From assembly GCA_017469525.1 (NCBI GenBank), contig JAFUGG010000037.1, forward strand, positions 1 through 51,150: 51,150 nucleotides of DNA, in the 5' to 3' direction. The notes under the pieces are model-generated. The model was not told where the DNA came from. It searched no databases and saw only the letters and a list, made by a program, of their open reading frames with translations. This stretch comes from Bacteroidaceae bacterium (GTDB taxonomy: Bacteria > Bacteroidota > Bacteroidia > Bacteroidales > Bacteroidaceae). This document shows, piece by piece, positions 40,201-48,400 of this stretch (position 1 is the first letter of the stretch; every line of letters begins with the position of its first letter). The position numbers were made by a program, and so were the translations under genes.

Positions 40201-40914
40201 CAGCATCCGAACGTCAGCCTCATGGACTATGCGGACAATAGCGAAGCGCTCACCAGCACCGACGGCAAGATCGTCAACGTCATCCTCGAGGGGCGCACGC
40301 TCTACAATGACGATTCGTGGAACACGCTCTGCCTGCCCTTCAATCTGACCACATTGGCAGGCACGCCCCTCGCAGGCGCCATGCTCAAGGCGCTCGAATC
40401 GTCCAGTTTCGCCGACGGGACGCTGACGCTCAACTTCACCGATGCCAGCAGCATTGAGGCCGGCATGCCCTACCTCGTGAAGCTGTCTTCGGGCAACGAT
40501 ATCGACTCCCCCCTGTTCATAGATGTCACCATCAGCAATGCCTTGCACACCGTCGTGACCAGCAGCATCGACTTCGCAGGCGCCTTCTCGCCCATTTCGT
40601 TGACGGCCGACGACCGCTCTGTGCTCTACCTCGGAGCCGACAATACGCTCTATTACCCATCGGAGGCAATGACCATCGGCTCTTGCCGCGCCTACTTCCG
40701 CCTGAATGGCCTCACGGCAGGCGACTTGGCACAGGGCGTCAAAGGCATTGTGCTCGACTTCGGCGACGAAGACCCCACTTCAATCAAGGAATTACGGACG
40801 AAGGACGAAGCATCGGACGATGCATGGTACGCCATCGACGGACGACATCTCTCCGGCAAGCCCGCCACCCGAGGCGTGTATGTGAACAATGGCAAGAAGA
40901 TTGCCGTTAAGTAA
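37279..40914 (+). CDS. Large secreted beta-helix surface protein (adhesin-like)
   Basis: 1211 residues. Signal peptide (MKKKSFLLTMALLCTTAQGAWS). Residues about 95-260 carry right-handed beta-helix turns of the form GTLxISGGTVSxN with GGGI between. About 330-440 is a module shared with the preceding small protein. About 440-700 has repeats of GAGIGGGxxG...VxIYGGxVxAxG. A short cysteine-containing segment (HNVTCKVCGYTG...NPCACGK) follows, then an InlB-like repeat region and a beta-rich domain. It ends WYAIDGRHLSGKPATRGVYVNNGKKIAVK, the probable sorting tail. A surface role in adhesion or glycan binding is inferred; no enzyme motif is seen. Confidence 0.82.
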   Translation: MKKKSFLLTMALLCTTAQGAWSQSEVGTEAELTTTVASGGSVRLTADITLSSRLEIASGTTVSLDLNGHTLQRSLEEAADDGNVIFVAQSSTLTISDGSGSGQITGGWAKEGGGIYNAGTLNIQGGAVTQNKASSQGGGIWSKGTLNISGGTVSHNEAPSTGGIDNTGTLTISGGTVDFNVSTTWGGGGIANHNTMTISGGTVSNNRADNAEGGGLWNEGTLYVKGGKVIANHAQTEGGGIWNQGRLKMEGSIYVWNNFKNPTTQNNVFLSNEKVIDVSDALTGSNIGVTLAQPGHVFTSGYTSQNPSAAVDDFFHSDNSAYSILERGNELAITFYYNVRSWDDAAQQVVTTQTPCPESTAIEGNHPDDWFTLSDGYYVVSGNANYKVLNVYGSDVHLILPDNTTLNCNHIKLEDGHSLSIYSQSDDDKQGKLMADNRLKPKYDEGVFPYAAAIGAASNLYMGNLFIHGGNIEARCCESYTRQAKEQGAGIGGGKYRGIGKNNSLVVYGGNVTAIGSYYGAGIGGGGGDDYTKETGDQGGPVIIYGGSVNAKGSYYGAGIGGGKDGNGGVVKIYGGQVRATGGNGNANYSYSGAGIGGGDSGFGGQVYIYGGETYAYGGNDAAGIGGEFVYNGGSFEMHGGYLFASGCNTGRYSAPAIGGGYIGSGGSAAIYGGTICAVKKGDYCALIGGGKNGQKNGDLTVNDGLKVSWGTQADAISDTKYQTLRTGVELGLPLVKSAAERQAAIQNRSYTCVLIEPCDHQGTGSTYTYADDDYHNVTCKVCGYTGLEAHTYDGDNPCACGKPYDAAADLWTVMLHRATGAASTSYADRVPMKVVKGQPLAVPAVSGTEGLRLLGYVEADEENAPTGIMMLESEKSSLIKVGDQLTPTADMHLFARYGYVFKSEWTWADDASSASVTLSHAALSSVTLSSTDGKVTVTPMEEKDDAGNVVGKHYMAACTYTLNGFEYTFTDNYQHPNVSLMDYADNSEALTSTDGKIVNVILEGRTLYNDDSWNTLCLPFNLTTLAGTPLAGAMLKALESSSFADGTLTLNFTDASSIEAGMPYLVKLSSGNDIDSPLFIDVTISNALHTVVTSSIDFAGAFSPISLTADDRSVLYLGADNTLYYPSEAMTIGSCRAYFRLNGLTAGDLAQGVKGIVLDFGDEDPTSIKELRTKDEASDDAWYAIDGRHLSGKPATRGVYVNNGKKIAVK

Positions 40915-40997
40915 AGAAGCTTTAATACCAGCGCTGTGAAGCTTTATTAATGTATTCGCGAATTCTGCCCCAGCCGTAATAGGGGAGGCCATAAGAA

Positions 40998-41029
40998 AAG
41001 GGAACCAAGTTTTGCTTGGTTCCCTTTGT
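40998..41029. terminator. Bidirectional terminator between the beta-helix gene and glnN
   Basis: A perfect 12-bp stem, AAGGGAACCAAG/CTTGGTTCCCTT with loop TTTTG. The right flank is TTGTTAT and the left flank, read on the minus strand, is TTTTCTTAT. It serves two convergent genes. No 22-nt array is present in this gap. Confidence 0.92.
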
Positions 41030-41046
41030 TATAGAGTTTAGGGGAC

Positions 41047-43266
41047 TTACCTGATGAACAATAGTTCGCGGTACTTGGGCAGCGGCCAAAGGCCGTCGTC
41101 GACGATGAGCTCGAGCTTGTCTATCTGATAGCGTATCTTGTCGAACATCGGGGCGATGGTGTCGTGGTAGGTGATGGCCTTCTGATGCTCGTCGGCTATC
41201 TTGTTGGCAACCTTGCGAGCCTCGACGAGTTCCTCCACCAGCGTTTCGATGGTGGCTGTGCGCTCTGCTATCTCCTCGATGAGCTTGAGGTTGCGTGCAT
41301 TCAGTTGGCTGGCCTTCTCCGTGGAGAACACGCCCGACATACGCTCGACATTCCTCAGGAGCTGGCTCTGATAGCTGGTGGCGACAGGAATGATGTGGTT
41401 CATGGAGAGGTCACCCAGTACGCGAGCTTCTATCTGAATCTTCTTGGTGTAGGTTTCCCACTTCACTTCGTTGCGAGCTTCCAATTCCTTCTTTGTCATC
41501 ACGCCGAGGCTCTCGAACATACGGATGCTTTCCTCGTCGAGATAACGCTCGAAGATGACGGGGCAGGAAGTCTCTGTGTCCAAATCTCGCTTTGCGGCTT
41601 CTGCCTTCCACTCGTCACTGTAGCCGTTGCCGTCGAAGCGAATGGGCTTGCAAGTCTTGATGTCCTCGCGGAGAACGTCGATGATAGCGTGATAGGTAGC
41701 GTTGTGTTCAGAATGCTTAAAATCCTTTGCTGTCTCTTTTATGCGGGCATCTACGCGCATCTTGAACGAAACAAGTGCCTCGGCTACTGCACTGTTGAGC
41801 GTAATCATGGCGCTGGCACAGTTAGCTTCGCTGCCCACAGCTCGGAACTCGAAGCGGTTGCCTGTGAAGGCAAACGGACTGGTGCGGTTGCGGTCGGTGT
41901 TGTCGATGAGCAACTCAGGAATCTCGGGAATGTCGAGCTTCATGCCCTGCTTACCATCCATGGAGAAGAGGTCTTCCTTGTCGGCCTTTTCGATGTGGTC
42001 GAGCAGTTCGGAGAGTTGTTTGCCGAGGAAGGAGCTGATGATGGCTGGCGGTGCCTCGTTTGCTCCGAGACGATGGGCGTTGGTGGCCGACATGATGCTG
42101 GCCTTCAGCAGTCCGTTGTGTTTATAGACACCCATCAGCGTCTCGACGATGAAGGTGGCGAAGCGCAGGTTCTGTTCTGCCGTCTTGCCGGGAGCGTGGA
42201 GCAGCACGCCAGTATCGGTCGAGAGGCTCCAGTTGTTGTGCTTGCCCGAGCCGTTGATGCCTGCGAAAGGCTTTTCGTGCAGCAGAGCGCGGAAGCCATG
42301 CTTGCGGGCCACACGCTTCATGAGCGACATGAGGAGCATGTTGTGATCAACAGCGAGGTTCGTGTCCTCGAAGATAGGAGCCACCTCAAACTGGTTGGGA
42401 GCCACCTCGTTATGACGCGTCTTCACGGGGATGCCGAGCATCAGGGCTTGTATCTCAAGGTCGCGCATGAAGGCTGCCACGCGCTCAGGAATGCTACCGA
42501 AGTAGTGGTCGTCCATCTGTTGGTTCTTGGCCGAGTCGTGACCCATCAAGGTCCTGCCTGTCAGCAGGAGGTCGGGACGAGCGGCATAGAGACCTTCATC
42601 CACGAGGAAGTATTCCTGTTCCCAGCCGAGATTGCTCGTCACCTTCTTCACAGCCGGGTCGAAGTAATGGCAGACCTCAGTTGCAGCCATGTTGACGGCT
42701 TTCAAGGCACGCAGGAGGGGCGCCTTGTAGTCGAGCGACTCGCCGCTATAACTGATGAATACTGTGGGGATGATGAGCGTGTCGTCGATGATGAAGACGG
42801 GGCTTGTGGGGTCCCATGCCGAGTAGCCACGAGCCTCGAAGGTGCTCCTTATGCCTCCGGAAGGGAACGAAGAGGCGTCGGGTTCCTGCTGAACGAGCAA
42901 CTTGCCGCTGAACTCCTCAATCATGCCTCCTTTACCGTCGTGCTCGATGAACGAGTCGTGCTTCTCGGCTGTGCCTTCCGTGAGGGGCTGGAACCAGTGC
43001 GTATAGTGCGTCACGCCGTTCTCCTTGGCCCACGCCATCATGCCGGCAGCCACAGCATCGGCCACCTTGCGGTCGAGGCGAGCGCCGTTGTCGATGACAT
43101 CTACCATTTTATCATAAACGTCCTTCGGCAGGTACTTGTACATCTTCTCGCGGTTGAAGACATGCTTGCCAAAGTACTCGCAAGGTCTTTCACTTGGTGC
43201 TTTTACGTCAAGAGGCTTCTTCTTGAATGCCTCGCCGACAACCTGAAATCTCAAATCGTTTGCCAT
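41047..43266 (-). CDS. glnN: Glutamine synthetase type III
   Basis: 739 residues, the length of GSIII and much longer than GSI. It makes glutamine from glutamate, ammonia and ATP. Motifs: KTRHNEVAPNQFEVAPIFEDTNLAVDHN, the ATP/glutamate-site AGINGSGKHNNWS, and NRTSPFAFTGNRFEFRAVGS. GSIII is the main glutamine synthetase in Bacteroidales. With gltB and gltD upstream on the same strand it forms the GS-GOGAT ammonia assimilation set, although it has its own promoter 86 nt upstream and is separated from gltD by about 830 nt. Confidence 0.96.
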   Translation of the reverse strand: MANDLRFQVVGEAFKKKPLDVKAPSERPCEYFGKHVFNREKMYKYLPKDVYDKMVDVIDNGARLDRKVADAVAAGMMAWAKENGVTHYTHWFQPLTEGTAEKHDSFIEHDGKGGMIEEFSGKLLVQQEPDASSFPSGGIRSTFEARGYSAWDPTSPVFIIDDTLIIPTVFISYSGESLDYKAPLLRALKAVNMAATEVCHYFDPAVKKVTSNLGWEQEYFLVDEGLYAARPDLLLTGRTLMGHDSAKNQQMDDHYFGSIPERVAAFMRDLEIQALMLGIPVKTRHNEVAPNQFEVAPIFEDTNLAVDHNMLLMSLMKRVARKHGFRALLHEKPFAGINGSGKHNNWSLSTDTGVLLHAPGKTAEQNLRFATFIVETLMGVYKHNGLLKASIMSATNAHRLGANEAPPAIISSFLGKQLSELLDHIEKADKEDLFSMDGKQGMKLDIPEIPELLIDNTDRNRTSPFAFTGNRFEFRAVGSEANCASAMITLNSAVAEALVSFKMRVDARIKETAKDFKHSEHNATYHAIIDVLREDIKTCKPIRFDGNGYSDEWKAEAAKRDLDTETSCPVIFERYLDEESIRMFESLGVMTKKELEARNEVKWETYTKKIQIEARVLGDLSMNHIIPVATSYQSQLLRNVERMSGVFSTEKASQLNARNLKLIEEIAERTATIETLVEELVEARKVANKIADEHQKAITYHDTIAPMFDKIRYQIDKLELIVDDGLWPLPKYRELLFIR

Positions 43267-43351
43267 AATCTTGTTTTGTTAAAGGGTTAGAAATGCTTAC
43301 ATTTTGCGTCCTTTATGCTCATGTCGCAATCATTTTGCTTCAATCGCTCTG

Positions 43352-43384
43352 CAAAGATAATACATTTTGTAACCATTCGCCAAA
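43352..43384 (-). promoter_or_regulatory. glnN promoter (TTTG-N21-TATCTTTG)
   Basis: On the minus strand TTTG (43381-43384) precedes TATCTTTG (43352-43359) by 21 nt, matching the Bacteroidetes -33/-7 pattern. It is 86 nt before the glnN ATG. Confidence 0.7.
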
Positions 43385-43785
43385 TATATCAAGCAGAATG
43401 TTATCGATTTGGCATATTTTCTTGATTTATGTCATTAAATATATCGAAAAACTTACAACATGGAGTCAAAAAGAACACAATGCCGGCCGTCAGCTCTTGC
43501 TATTTGACAGAATGCAAGCAAAAATGCCATTTTGCTTACACAAGCATTTTAAAGAGGCCGCCAAATTTCGACGAAAATGGTCTCAGGCAAGGTTAGAGCC
43601 GTTTTTTCGAAGAAATGCGCTTAAATCAAGTCTGCGCTGAAACACAATATGTTACAATTTAAAATTAAGAAATAAGAATTAAGAATTGACACCTGCACCT
43701 TGCAAAATCGCTTCATTTTACGCGTTTTTGCACACTTTTCGGCATAAGTTTACGGTGAAAGAGGCATAGGGAATTCGCAAACAAG

Positions 43786-43873
43786 GAGTGCCGTGTTGGT
43801 CAAATCGGTGTGCCACGTTTGCCAACGCCCCACGTTTCGTTGTCAGATTCGGCGTTTTAAGCGCCTTATTTCG
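43786..43873. repeat. Degenerate 22-nt array (about 4 units)
   Basis: Units at 43786, 43808, 43830 and 43852. They are more diverged than at other loci but share TGCCACG/CCCACG cores and linkers GTTTGCCAACG or TTGTCAG. The fourth has a GGCG..CGCC dyad. It lies 3' of gltD and 5' of glnN. Confidence 0.72.
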
Positions 43874-44042
43874 ACGTTTTTCGTAGTGTGCAATAATAGC
43901 AAAAAGAAAGCAAACAAAGTAGTCTGCTTTCTTTTTGTATAATTGCCTGCCTTCTGATTCGGGCGAATCTGTCTGCATGCTCCGGCGGCCGCCAGGTCGG
44001 TTAGCTTGTCTTTGTTCACCTTTGCCAACCTCTTACAGCAAA

Positions 44043-44077
44043 AGCGGACAGCCCAAAATGTTGGTAGGCTATCCGCT
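44043..44077 (-). terminator. Terminator after gltD
   Basis: On the minus strand AGCGGATAGCC pairs with GGCTGTCCGCT (one G-U) around a 13-nt loop, followed by TTTGCTGT. It is about 25 nt after the gltD stop and ends the gltB-gltD operon. Confidence 0.8.
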
Positions 44078-44101
44078 CACATTAGTTGTTAGTTTAAGTC
44101 T

Positions 44102-45451
44102 CTACTTGCTTTGCAGGTAGGTGTGGACTTTCTCTGCTGCCTGAAGGCCCGATGCAATAGCGCGGACGACGAGGCTGGCACCATTAGCAGCATCACCACA
44201 GACGAAGACATTCTTAGGGTACTCGGGATGTTCGGGTTTAAGGAAGCCCATCGCCAGCAGGACAAGGTCGGCCTTGATGATTTCCGGCTCGTTCTTTTCC
44301 ACCATCAACGGTCGTCCGCCTTCTGTGTTGGGCTTCCAGTCTATCTCCTGCACCTTGACACCTGTCACCTTTCCATTCTCTCCGAGGAACTCGAGGGTAT
44401 TGATGTTCCAACGACGTGTACAACCTTCTTCGTGGCTGCTGGTCGTCTTGAGGATGACAGGCCAGTTGGGCCAAGGCGTAGAGGGATTGTGACCGACTGG
44501 CGGCTTGGGCATAATCTCAATCTGCGTCACACTCTTGCAGCCCTGACGATGAGCCGTGCCGATGCAGTCGCTTCCTGTATCGCCGCCACCGATGACGAGG
44601 ACATCCTTGCCCTTTGCCGTGATGCGCTCTTCCTTTGAGAACTCCATGCCAGCAAGGACACGGTTCTGCTGAGAGAGCAGTTCAAGAGCAAGATGCACGC
44701 CTTTAAGTTCACGGCCAGGAACTTTCAAATCTCTTGCGACAGGTGTGCCGGTAGCGAGGATGATGGCGGAGAATTGTTGTTGCGATAACATCATGGCAGA
44801 TGTAACGGCTTCGCCATAGCGGAAGGTAACGCCTTCCTGCTCCATGACCTCAATTCTCCTGTCGATGATTTTCTTGTTCAGCTTGAAGTTGGGAATGCCA
44901 TAACGCAGGAGTCCGCCAGCGGCTTCGTTCTTCTCGAAGACGGTCACCTCGTAGCCCATATAGTTGAGGGCTTGGGCAGCAGCAAGTCCGGCAGGACCAC
45001 TACCAATGACAGCCACGCGAAGTCCGTTGCGCTTAGGATGCTCGACGGTCACATATCCTTCCATGAAGGCTCGCTCGGCAATGGCACATTCGTTCTCGCG
45101 ATTGGTAACGGCCTCGCCTGTCGTATGATAGAGCACACAGGCCTTCTCGCAGAGAGCCGGACAGATACGGCCCGTGAACTCGGGGAAGGGATTGGTCTTC
45201 TTCAATAACTTATATGCTGTTTCCCACTCGCCATGATAGAGTGCGTCGTTCCATTCGGGGTCTTTGTTGCCAAGAGGACAAGCCCAGTGGCAGAAAGGCA
45301 CGCCGCAATCCATGCAACGGCTGGCCTGTTCCTGCCTGTCGCGCGTGTTGAGCGTCTGCTCCACTTCACCGAAGTCGTGTATGCGGTCGTGAATTGGTCT
45401 GTATCCAGCCTCTTTGCGAGGCACAGTCAGAAATGCTTTCGGATTTCCCAT
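44102..45451 (-). CDS. gltD: Glutamate synthase (NADPH), small subunit
   Basis: 449 residues. It carries electrons from NADPH via FAD and iron-sulfur clusters to GltB. The N-terminus has the two 4Fe-4S cysteine sets (CMDCGVPFCHWACPLGNKDP and GRICPALCEKACVL). FAD site GSGPAGLAAAQALNYMGYEVTVFEK and NADPH site VIGGGDTGSDCIGTA follow. The start at 45451 (MGNPKAFL) is chosen because it aligns with the family; a further in-frame start at 45481 would translate repeat DNA. The 36-nt gap to gltB consists of TTCAATG/ATTGAAC repeats. Confidence 0.95.
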   Translation of the reverse strand: MGNPKAFLTVPRKEAGYRPIHDRIHDFGEVEQTLNTRDRQEQASRCMDCGVPFCHWACPLGNKDPEWNDALYHGEWETAYKLLKKTNPFPEFTGRICPALCEKACVLYHTTGEAVTNRENECAIAERAFMEGYVTVEHPKRNGLRVAVIGSGPAGLAAAQALNYMGYEVTVFEKNEAAGGLLRYGIPNFKLNKKIIDRRIEVMEQEGVTFRYGEAVTSAMMLSQQQFSAIILATGTPVARDLKVPGRELKGVHLALELLSQQNRVLAGMEFSKEERITAKGKDVLVIGGGDTGSDCIGTAHRQGCKSVTQIEIMPKPPVGHNPSTPWPNWPVILKTTSSHEEGCTRRWNINTLEFLGENGKVTGVKVQEIDWKPNTEGGRPLMVEKNEPEIIKADLVLLAMGFLKPEHPEYPKNVFVCGDAANGASLVVRAIASGLQAAEKVHTYLQSK

Positions 45452-45458
45452 CTTATCT

Positions 45459-45490
45459 ATTGAACATTGATAATTGAACATTGAACATTA
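45459..45490. repeat. ATTGAAC repeats in the gltB-gltD junction
   Basis: The words ATTGAACATTGA, TAATTGAAC, ATTGAACATTA fill the short gap between the gltB stop and the gltD start, including the gltB stop codon. It is the same heptamer type as at 1430-1485, here on the opposite strand relative to the gene. Confidence 0.8.
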
Positions 45491-48400
45491 GTAGTCTCTC
45501 TGCACTTCTGCAATCTTCTGCGAAAGTCTGGCCATCTGCTCCTCCTGCAAGACGCGTTTGTACTCGATGGGTACAATCTGGATGAAGTCCTCGACGTAGC
45601 GTTGCCAGTCATCGAGCATTCGTCCTGCGAGGGCAGAACCCGTATGGAGGTAATGCTGACGGATGAGTTCGAGCAGTTCTTTGCGGCTGACCGTATCTTC
45701 CACAAGGTTTATCTCCACCATATCCATGTTGCAGAAGTAGTCGAAGGTGTGGTCTGGGTCATAGACGTAAGCCACGCCGCCACTCATGCCTGCAGCGAAG
45801 TTCCTGCCAGTCTTTCCGAGGACAACGACACGTCCGCCGGTCATGTATTCGCAACAATGGTCGCCTGCGCCTTCGATGACGGCAATGGCTCCACTGTTTC
45901 TCACGGCAAAACGCTCGCCGACCTGTCCGTTGACATAAAGCTCGCCACTCGTAGCGCCATAAAGACCCGTGTTGCCGGCGATGATGTTATCCTCGGCGAC
46001 AAAACCGCCGAGCACAGTGGCATGAGGAGGCACGATGCTGATGCGACCTCCGCTCAGTCCTTTGCCAAAGTAGTCGTTGGCCTCACCTTCGAGCCTCAGA
46101 CTCAGTCCCTTCACGGCAAACGCTCCAAACGACTGCCCGGCAGAGCCCTTGAACTTGATGTTGATGGTTCCGTCCGGCAGTCCGGCCTCACCATACTTCT
46201 TGGCGATGACACCTGAAAGCATCGTACACACGGCGCGGTCTGTGTTCTTGATAGTAAAGTCGAGTGTCGTCTCTTCCTGTTCGTCGATGCTCTTCTGCAC
46301 CTCCTTTATTATCTCTTCATCTTTGACGCCGCAGACTTTCGTGAACTCGCTTCTGTCCCAATAGAGAGGGGTGTCTGCGACGGGTTTATAGAGAAGTCGG
46401 CTGAAGTCGATGGTCTTTTGTTTCTCTGTTGCATTTGCCGATTGTATCTCTATCAGCTCCGTGTGGCCGATGATGTCCTTCAGCTTGTGTACTCCTATCT
46501 CGCTAAGGTACTCGCGCACCTGCTGAGCAAGGAAGGTGAAGAAGTTGACCACATACTCGGCCCTGCCCATGAAACGGGCACGAAGACGCTCGTCTTGCGT
46601 TGCCACGCCCACAGGACAGGTGTTGGTATTGCACTTGCGCATCATCACACAGCCCAGAACGATGAGCGGCAACGTGCCGAAAGAGAACTCATCGGCACCA
46701 AGCATCGCCATGATGATGACGTCCTTGGCAGTCTTCAACTGGCCGTCAGTCTGCAAGCGAACCTGCCCGCGAAGGCCATTCTTCACAAGCGTCTGCTGTG
46801 TCTCAGCAAGGCCAATCTCAGGCGATATGCCTGCAAAGCGCATCGAGCTTGCAGGGCTTGCGCCCGTGCCACCTTCGGCACCACTAATAACGATGAGGTC
46901 GGCCTTTGCCTTCGCCACACCAGCAGCAATAGTTCCAACACCGCTTTCGGCAACCAGCTTCACGCTGACGGCAGCCGAAGGATTGATGTTCTTCAGGTCG
47001 AAGATAAGTTGCGCAAGATCCTCGATGCTGTAAATGTCGTGATGAGGAGGTGGCGAAATAAGGCTGATGCCAGGAATGGCATTACGTGTCTTGGCAATAA
47101 TCTCGTTCACCTTAAAACCAGGCAACTGTCCGCCTTCGCCAGGCTTTGCACCCTGAGCCACCTTGATCTGAATCTCCTCGGCATTGACAAGGTACTCTGC
47201 CGTCACGCCAAAGCGACCTGATGCAATCTGCTTTGTCTTGCTGCTCAGACTTACGCCATCCACTTCCGCATGGTAGCGGGCATTGTCCTCTCCGCCTTCG
47301 CCCGTGTTGCTTCGCGTGCCAAGGCGGTTCATTGCCAAAGCCAAAGCCTCATGCGCTTCTTTGCTCAGCGCGCCGAAAGACATGGCTCCCGTCACGAAGT
47401 GCCGCACAATGCTCTCCACTGGCTCTACCTCTTCGATGGGAGTTGGCGTTGCAGCCTTCTTGAATCCGAAGAAGTCACGGATGAAGATAGGCTTCTCTTT
47501 CTTCCCTTCGGTCAGGCGCGGGCGGAACTCATCCACCATCGCTGACCATTCCTTGAACTTCTTGTAAGAGCCAAGCCTTGTTGCAATCTGCAAGTTAGCA
47601 ATTGTATCAGGGTTCCAGGTATGAAGGATGCCATCCTTTCGCCAAGAGAACTGACCGTTGTTTTTGAGAGTAAACGAGTTGACATCAAATGCCTCATCGT
47701 GCAGACGGATCGCGTCACGGGCAATCTCCTTCAGCCCAATGCCGCCAATGGTGCTTACCTCCGTGCCAAAGTACCTTCTGAGCAAATCCTCGCCGAGTCC
47801 GATGCTCTCGAATATCTTTGCGCCTCGATATGAGCGTATTGTTGAAATGCCCATCTTAGACATAATCTTCTTCAAACCCTTATCGACAGCCTTAATATAG
47901 TTGGCTTCAGCAGTAGCGTATTCCTCCTGAATCTTATGCTTCTTCACGAGGTCATCCAGAACGGCGAAAGTCATGTAAGGACAAATGGCACTTGCACCAT
48001 ACCCTAACAACAAAGCGGCGTGCATCACTTCGCGAATCTCTCCACTCTCCACGATGAGAGCCGTCTGCACACGCTTGCCAACGGAAATCAAATAGTGATG
48101 AACAGCCGAAACAGCCAGTATCGATGGGATAGCTGCATGTGTCTCATCAATGTCTCTATCAGAAAGAACGATGTAGTTCACGCCTTCATCTACACTCTGC
48201 TCGGCGTCTCTGCATAGGCCTTCAATGGCTGCACGAAGTCCGCTTGTTCCCTTCTGTATCTCGAACAGTAATGCAAGTTTCTTCGTCTTGAAGCCTTTGT
48301 ACCTTATATTACATAATATGTCGAGCTGCGTGTTCGTGAGTACAGGTTGTGGCAAGCGCACCATCTTGCAGTTCGATGCATCGGGCGTGAGGATGTTTGT

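Larger units (their letters stand above)
43267..44101. other. Long intergenic region between glnN and gltD
   Basis: No convincing gene. It holds the glnN promoter, AT-rich DNA (43390-43700) with a short run of AATTAAGAA words near 43663-43688, the 22-nt array 43786-43873, and the gltD terminator 44043-44077. An open frame at 43293-43640 on the plus strand was considered and rejected. Confidence 0.7.

Noticed and set aside
43293..43640. Plus-strand 115-codon open frame between glnN and gltD
   Set aside because: AT-rich and of low complexity, no recognisable motif, and it overlaps the glnN promoter on the other strand.
45452..45481. Upstream start for gltD
   Set aside because: The extra ten residues are a translation of the ATTGAAC repeat; the family starts at MGNP.
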